Origin: Acidobacteriota bacterium
GTDB lineage: Bacteria; Acidobacteriota; Blastocatellia; Pyrinomonadales; Pyrinomonadaceae
Assembly: GCA_019247865.1 (NCBI GenBank)
Contig: JAFBAJ010000227.1
Coordinates: 1 to 7,837, forward strand
DNA: 7,837 nt
Direction of reading: 5' to 3'
Both the position numbers and the translations under genes were made by a program. Below, in pieces: positions 5,196-7,837 of the stretch (within the stretch, counting starts at the first letter, position 1; each line of letters opens with the position of its first letter). A model generated the notes under the pieces. That model searched no databases. It was not told the origin of the DNA and worked only from the letters and a program-made list of their open reading frames with translations.

Positions 5196-7742
5196 ATGGC
5201 TATCGAAGTCACATCCATCGTCGAAAAAAAGCGGACGCATCTCGTCAAAGCCGCGCGCCAGGTCTTCATGGACGGAGCCCGCGCCGCAGCTCTCCGCAAA
5301 CGCCGTCTCATTCTGCACGGCACCATCGCCGCCTGCGTCATCGCGTTCGGAACGGTCATCACGTTCCTGATCTTCTCTTACGTCTCATATTCAAAGATCG
5401 TCGACGCGCGACTCGCGAGCGGATATCTGACGAGCCGCGCCGGAATCTACGCCGCGCCGCGTACGCTCAGAGCCGGACAATCGCTCACGCGTGACGGTCT
5501 GGTCGAGCTGTTAAGGCGCGCTGGCTACATCGAAACGGGCGCGAGCGATGTCTGGAACGGCAGCTTTACCGCGCAGGAAAATTTCGTCGAGATTCGGCCG
5601 CGCGCTTCCGGAGCCTTAACGCATCTGGTGCATGTCGGCTTTGATAAGAAAAGTCGCATCAACGAGCTGACGGGCGACGGCGTGACGCTTGAGTCTTACA
5701 CCCTGGAGCCGGAAGTCCTGACCAATGATGCTGCGATGAAGACGGGCACGCGTGCTTCGCTCTCATACAACGAGATTCCGCAGACGCTCGTGCATGCGAT
5801 TCTCTCGACCGAGGACCGGCGCTTCTTCGAGCATCGCGGCCTAGACCTCTTAGGCATCGGACGCGCCATCCTGCGCAACGTCGGCGACGACGAACTCGGA
5901 CAGGGCGGCTCGACCATCACGCAGCAGCTCGTCAAGAACACCTATCTGTCACCCGAAAGAACTTTCAAGCGCAAGTTCGCAGAGGCGATGCTCGCCTTCA
6001 CGCTCGAACGGCGGCTCTCGAAGGAAGACATCTTCGCGCTCTACTGTAACGAGATTTACCTGGGGCAGCGCGGCAGCATCGGCGTGCGCGGCGTGGCGCA
6101 GGCCGCTCACATCTATTTCGGCAAGGAGCTCAAGGAGCTGACGCTCGCCGAATCCGCCCTTCTAGCAGGGATGATTCAGAGCCCCAATCGCTACGCGCCG
6201 GATCGTCACACGGAAGAAGCGACCGCGCGGCGCAACACGGTCATCGCGGCCATGTTGCGCGACGGCGTGATCAACAAAGAGCAGGCCGACGCGGCGAGCG
6301 CAGAGCAGCTCGCGGTCGCGCCCCTGAATGATGAAGGCGAGGCGACCGCGCCGTATTTTATCGATTACGTCAACCGCGTCGTCGAAGCGCGCCTCGCGTC
6401 GAGCGACCGCGCGGACGAGCGCGGCACACGCATCTACACGACAATCGATCTGGACTTGCAGCAGCTCGCCGAAGCGGCCCTGAAGAAGCAGTTGGAGCGG
6501 CTGGACAAAGCTTATAAGAATCGTGACGCGAAGCCGCAGGCCGCGCTCGTCGCGCTCGACCCGCAGACGGGCGACGTGCTGGCGATGGTCGGAGGTCGCG
6601 GCTATGAAGAGACGCAGCTCAATCGCGCGACGGACGCGCTGCGCCAGCCCGGCTCTGTCTTCAAGCCCTTCGTCTATGCCGCCGCGCTCGAAAGCGGGCT
6701 CTCGCCGGTTTCGATGTACGCGGACGCGCCGCAGGAATTCATCTACGACCGGAAAGCCAAATATCGTCCGGCGAATTACGGCGGCGGCTATTCGATGCAG
6801 AACGTGATGATGAGAACCGCGCTCGTCAAATCTCTGAACGTGGTGACGGTGGATGTGGCGATGCGTACTGGACTCAGCCGCGTCGCGCGTTACGCGGAGA
6901 ATTTCGGACTGCCCAAGCCGCAGGCGTATCCGGCTCTCGCGCTCGGCACGACCGAAGCGACGCCGCTCGCGCTCGCTTCCGCTTACACGGCCTTTGCCAA
7001 CGCCGGTGTGCGCGTCGAGCCGAACGTCATCGCGCGCGTGACGGATGCGGGCGGCATCAATCTCATCAACGAAGCGCCGCGCACGCGCAAAGTCGTTGAC
7101 CCGACGACCGCCTACATGATTACGGACATGCTCTCGGACGTGATCGATCACGGGACGGCGCGTGCTGCGCGCGGCTCGGTCAGGCGGACGGCGATTGCGG
7201 GCAAGACCGGCACGTCGCGCGACGGCTGGTTCGTCGGCTACACGCCGCACATGGTCGTCGCCGTGTGGATCGGCTTTGATGATAACAAGCAGCTCGGTTT
7301 GACCGGAGCCGAAGCGGCGCTGCCCGCGTGGACGGAGTTCGTCAAGGGCGCGGTTGAGCTGCGGCCGGAGCTGGGCGGCGAAAGCTTTGCGCGCCCAGAC
7401 GGCATCGTGACCGTCGAGATAGACCCGGAGACGGGAGAGCTGGCTTCGCCCACTTGCCCGCAGAGCGAGCGCATTGCCCTCACGCCCGCCTTCGCTCCCA
7501 ACGTCGAGTGCTACCTGCACAACAACTCCTACGCGGCTGTCGCCTATCTGGACGGAACGGAATATCCAGCACAAATCCCTGACGAGACGCGCACGCCTGC
7601 GCCAAACAATCCTGCGCTCCCGCGCGCATTGACAGATGCAGAGCGCCGCCAGCTCTCCACACCACGCAACACACGCGTCATCACAGACACCAAAGGACGC
7701 TCCGTGCTCGTCAACGAGATGCGCGTCAGGGAACAGAGATAA
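5196..7742 (+). CDS. Bifunctional class A penicillin-binding protein, PBP1B-type (glycosyltransferase/transpeptidase)
   Basis: Polymerises lipid II into glycan strands and cross-links the peptides on the outer face of the inner membrane. The 848 residues comprise a basic cytoplasmic tail (1-37), one membrane helix (about 38-62), a UB2H-like region (about 75-175, with SRAGIYAAPRTL and LVELLRRAGY), a GT51 domain (about 185-340) and a transpeptidase (about 445-735). GT51 motifs are EDRRFFEHRG with catalytic Glu206, GQGGSTITQQLVKN (235-248), RKFAE with second Glu263, and CNEIYLGQ (284-291). Transpeptidase motifs are SVFK (nucleophile Ser487), SLN (546-548) and KTGTS (670-674). The tail has Cys754 and Cys772, a likely disulfide, then a Pro-rich end. 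In E. coli PBP1B (mrcB) the UB2H domain binds the activator LpoB; no LpoB-like gene is visible here. All catalytic residues are present, so it should be active. Confidence 0.95.
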   Translation: MAIEVTSIVEKKRTHLVKAARQVFMDGARAAALRKRRLILHGTIAACVIAFGTVITFLIFSYVSYSKIVDARLASGYLTSRAGIYAAPRTLRAGQSLTRDGLVELLRRAGYIETGASDVWNGSFTAQENFVEIRPRASGALTHLVHVGFDKKSRINELTGDGVTLESYTLEPEVLTNDAAMKTGTRASLSYNEIPQTLVHAILSTEDRRFFEHRGLDLLGIGRAILRNVGDDELGQGGSTITQQLVKNTYLSPERTFKRKFAEAMLAFTLERRLSKEDIFALYCNEIYLGQRGSIGVRGVAQAAHIYFGKELKELTLAESALLAGMIQSPNRYAPDRHTEEATARRNTVIAAMLRDGVINKEQADAASAEQLAVAPLNDEGEATAPYFIDYVNRVVEARLASSDRADERGTRIYTTIDLDLQQLAEAALKKQLERLDKAYKNRDAKPQAALVALDPQTGDVLAMVGGRGYEETQLNRATDALRQPGSVFKPFVYAAALESGLSPVSMYADAPQEFIYDRKAKYRPANYGGGYSMQNVMMRTALVKSLNVVTVDVAMRTGLSRVARYAENFGLPKPQAYPALALGTTEATPLALASAYTAFANAGVRVEPNVIARVTDAGGINLINEAPRTRKVVDPTTAYMITDMLSDVIDHGTARAARGSVRRTAIAGKTGTSRDGWFVGYTPHMVVAVWIGFDDNKQLGLTGAEAALPAWTEFVKGAVELRPELGGESFARPDGIVTVEIDPETGELASPTCPQSERIALTPAFAPNVECYLHNNSYAAVAYLDGTEYPAQIPDETRTPAPNNPALPRALTDAERRQLSTPRNTRVITDTKGRSVLVNEMRVREQR

Positions 7743-7745
7743 AAC

Positions 7746-7823
7746 AGTCTCACGCAAAGGCGCAAAGACGCAAAGAAAGGCATTTAAGCTTTTCTTTGCG
7801 TCTTTGCGCCTTTGCGTGAGATT
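7746..7823. repeat. Long palindromic intergenic repeat, copy 2
   Basis: Arms 7748-7778 and 7791-7821 are perfect 31-base reverse complements, extended outward by a G-T wobble and an A-T pair, and inward by a few pairs around the loop ATTTAA. It is the same family as 4612-4689: CGCAAAG three times per arm and the same TTAAGCTTTTCTTTG side of the loop. Relative to copy 1, T4615-A4686 has become C7749-G7820, which keeps the pairing. It starts three bases after the PBP stop codon. Confidence 0.9.
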
Positions 7824-7831
7824 CTTTTTTT
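7746..7831 (+). terminator. Probable intrinsic terminator of the PBP gene, built from repeat copy 2
   Basis: The hairpin of the palindromic repeat is followed at once by ATTC and seven T (7825-7831), the layout of a Rho-independent terminator, and it comes straight after the PBP stop codon. The stem is longer than usual for a terminator and its base is A/T-containing next to the T-run, which is favourable. Copy 1 lacks the T-run. Confidence 0.6.
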
Positions 7832-7837
7832 GAGTTG

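Noticed and set aside
6162..7757. Long open frame on the - strand opposite the PBP gene (531 codons)
   Set aside because: Same codon-bias shadow effect. It covers the transpeptidase motifs on the other strand, and its start lies inside the palindromic repeat.
7636..7833. Short frames through the second palindrome giving peptides like RKGAKTQRK and FASLRLCVR
   Set aside because: The peptides are translations of the repeat arms; the frames overlap the end of the PBP gene in another frame.

Overview
The window is GC-rich bacterial DNA with four genes of ordinary length plus one short gene, all on the + strand. They encode cell-envelope functions of a Gram-negative (diderm) bacterium: an Omp85 outer-membrane insertase, a SurA-like periplasmic chaperone, and a PBP1B-type peptidoglycan synthase with a UB2H-like domain. 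The gene set and the intergenic palindromes would fit an acidobacterium (Blastocatellia/Pyrinomonadales-like). That placement is an inference from memory, because there is no rRNA or other marker gene here.

Layout. Positions 1-2940 hold the 3' part of a BamA/TamA-family gene that is open at the left edge. Twelve bases later, 2953-3630 encodes an exported SurA-type protein with no rotamase domain; the pair looks like an operon for outer-membrane protein assembly. Positions 3634-3712 hold a head-to-head array of 7-bp repeats that ends five bases before a patatin-like phospholipase gene (3718-4608). A long perfect hairpin follows (4612-4689). Then come about 240 bases with no recognisable gene, and a 50-residue single-membrane-span ORF with a good ribosome binding site (4928-5080). 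A bifunctional class A penicillin-binding protein occupies 5196-7742. The window ends in a second copy of the long hairpin (7746-7823) followed by a run of seven T, which should act as a terminator.

How the parts fit. The chaperone would escort unfolded outer-membrane proteins to the Omp85 machine, and the PBP builds the wall between the two membranes. The patatin has no export signal and probably acts on lipids at the cytoplasmic side.

The most unusual signal is outside the genes. Each of the three genes followed by a real gap carries a palindromic repeat starting exactly three bases after its stop codon. The two long hairpins differ by a compensated base pair. Their similarity may also run back through the stop codon, so that both proteins end in Gln-Arg-stop. 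No transposase, CRISPR array, tRNA or rRNA gene was seen, and I found no convincing new multi-gene system.
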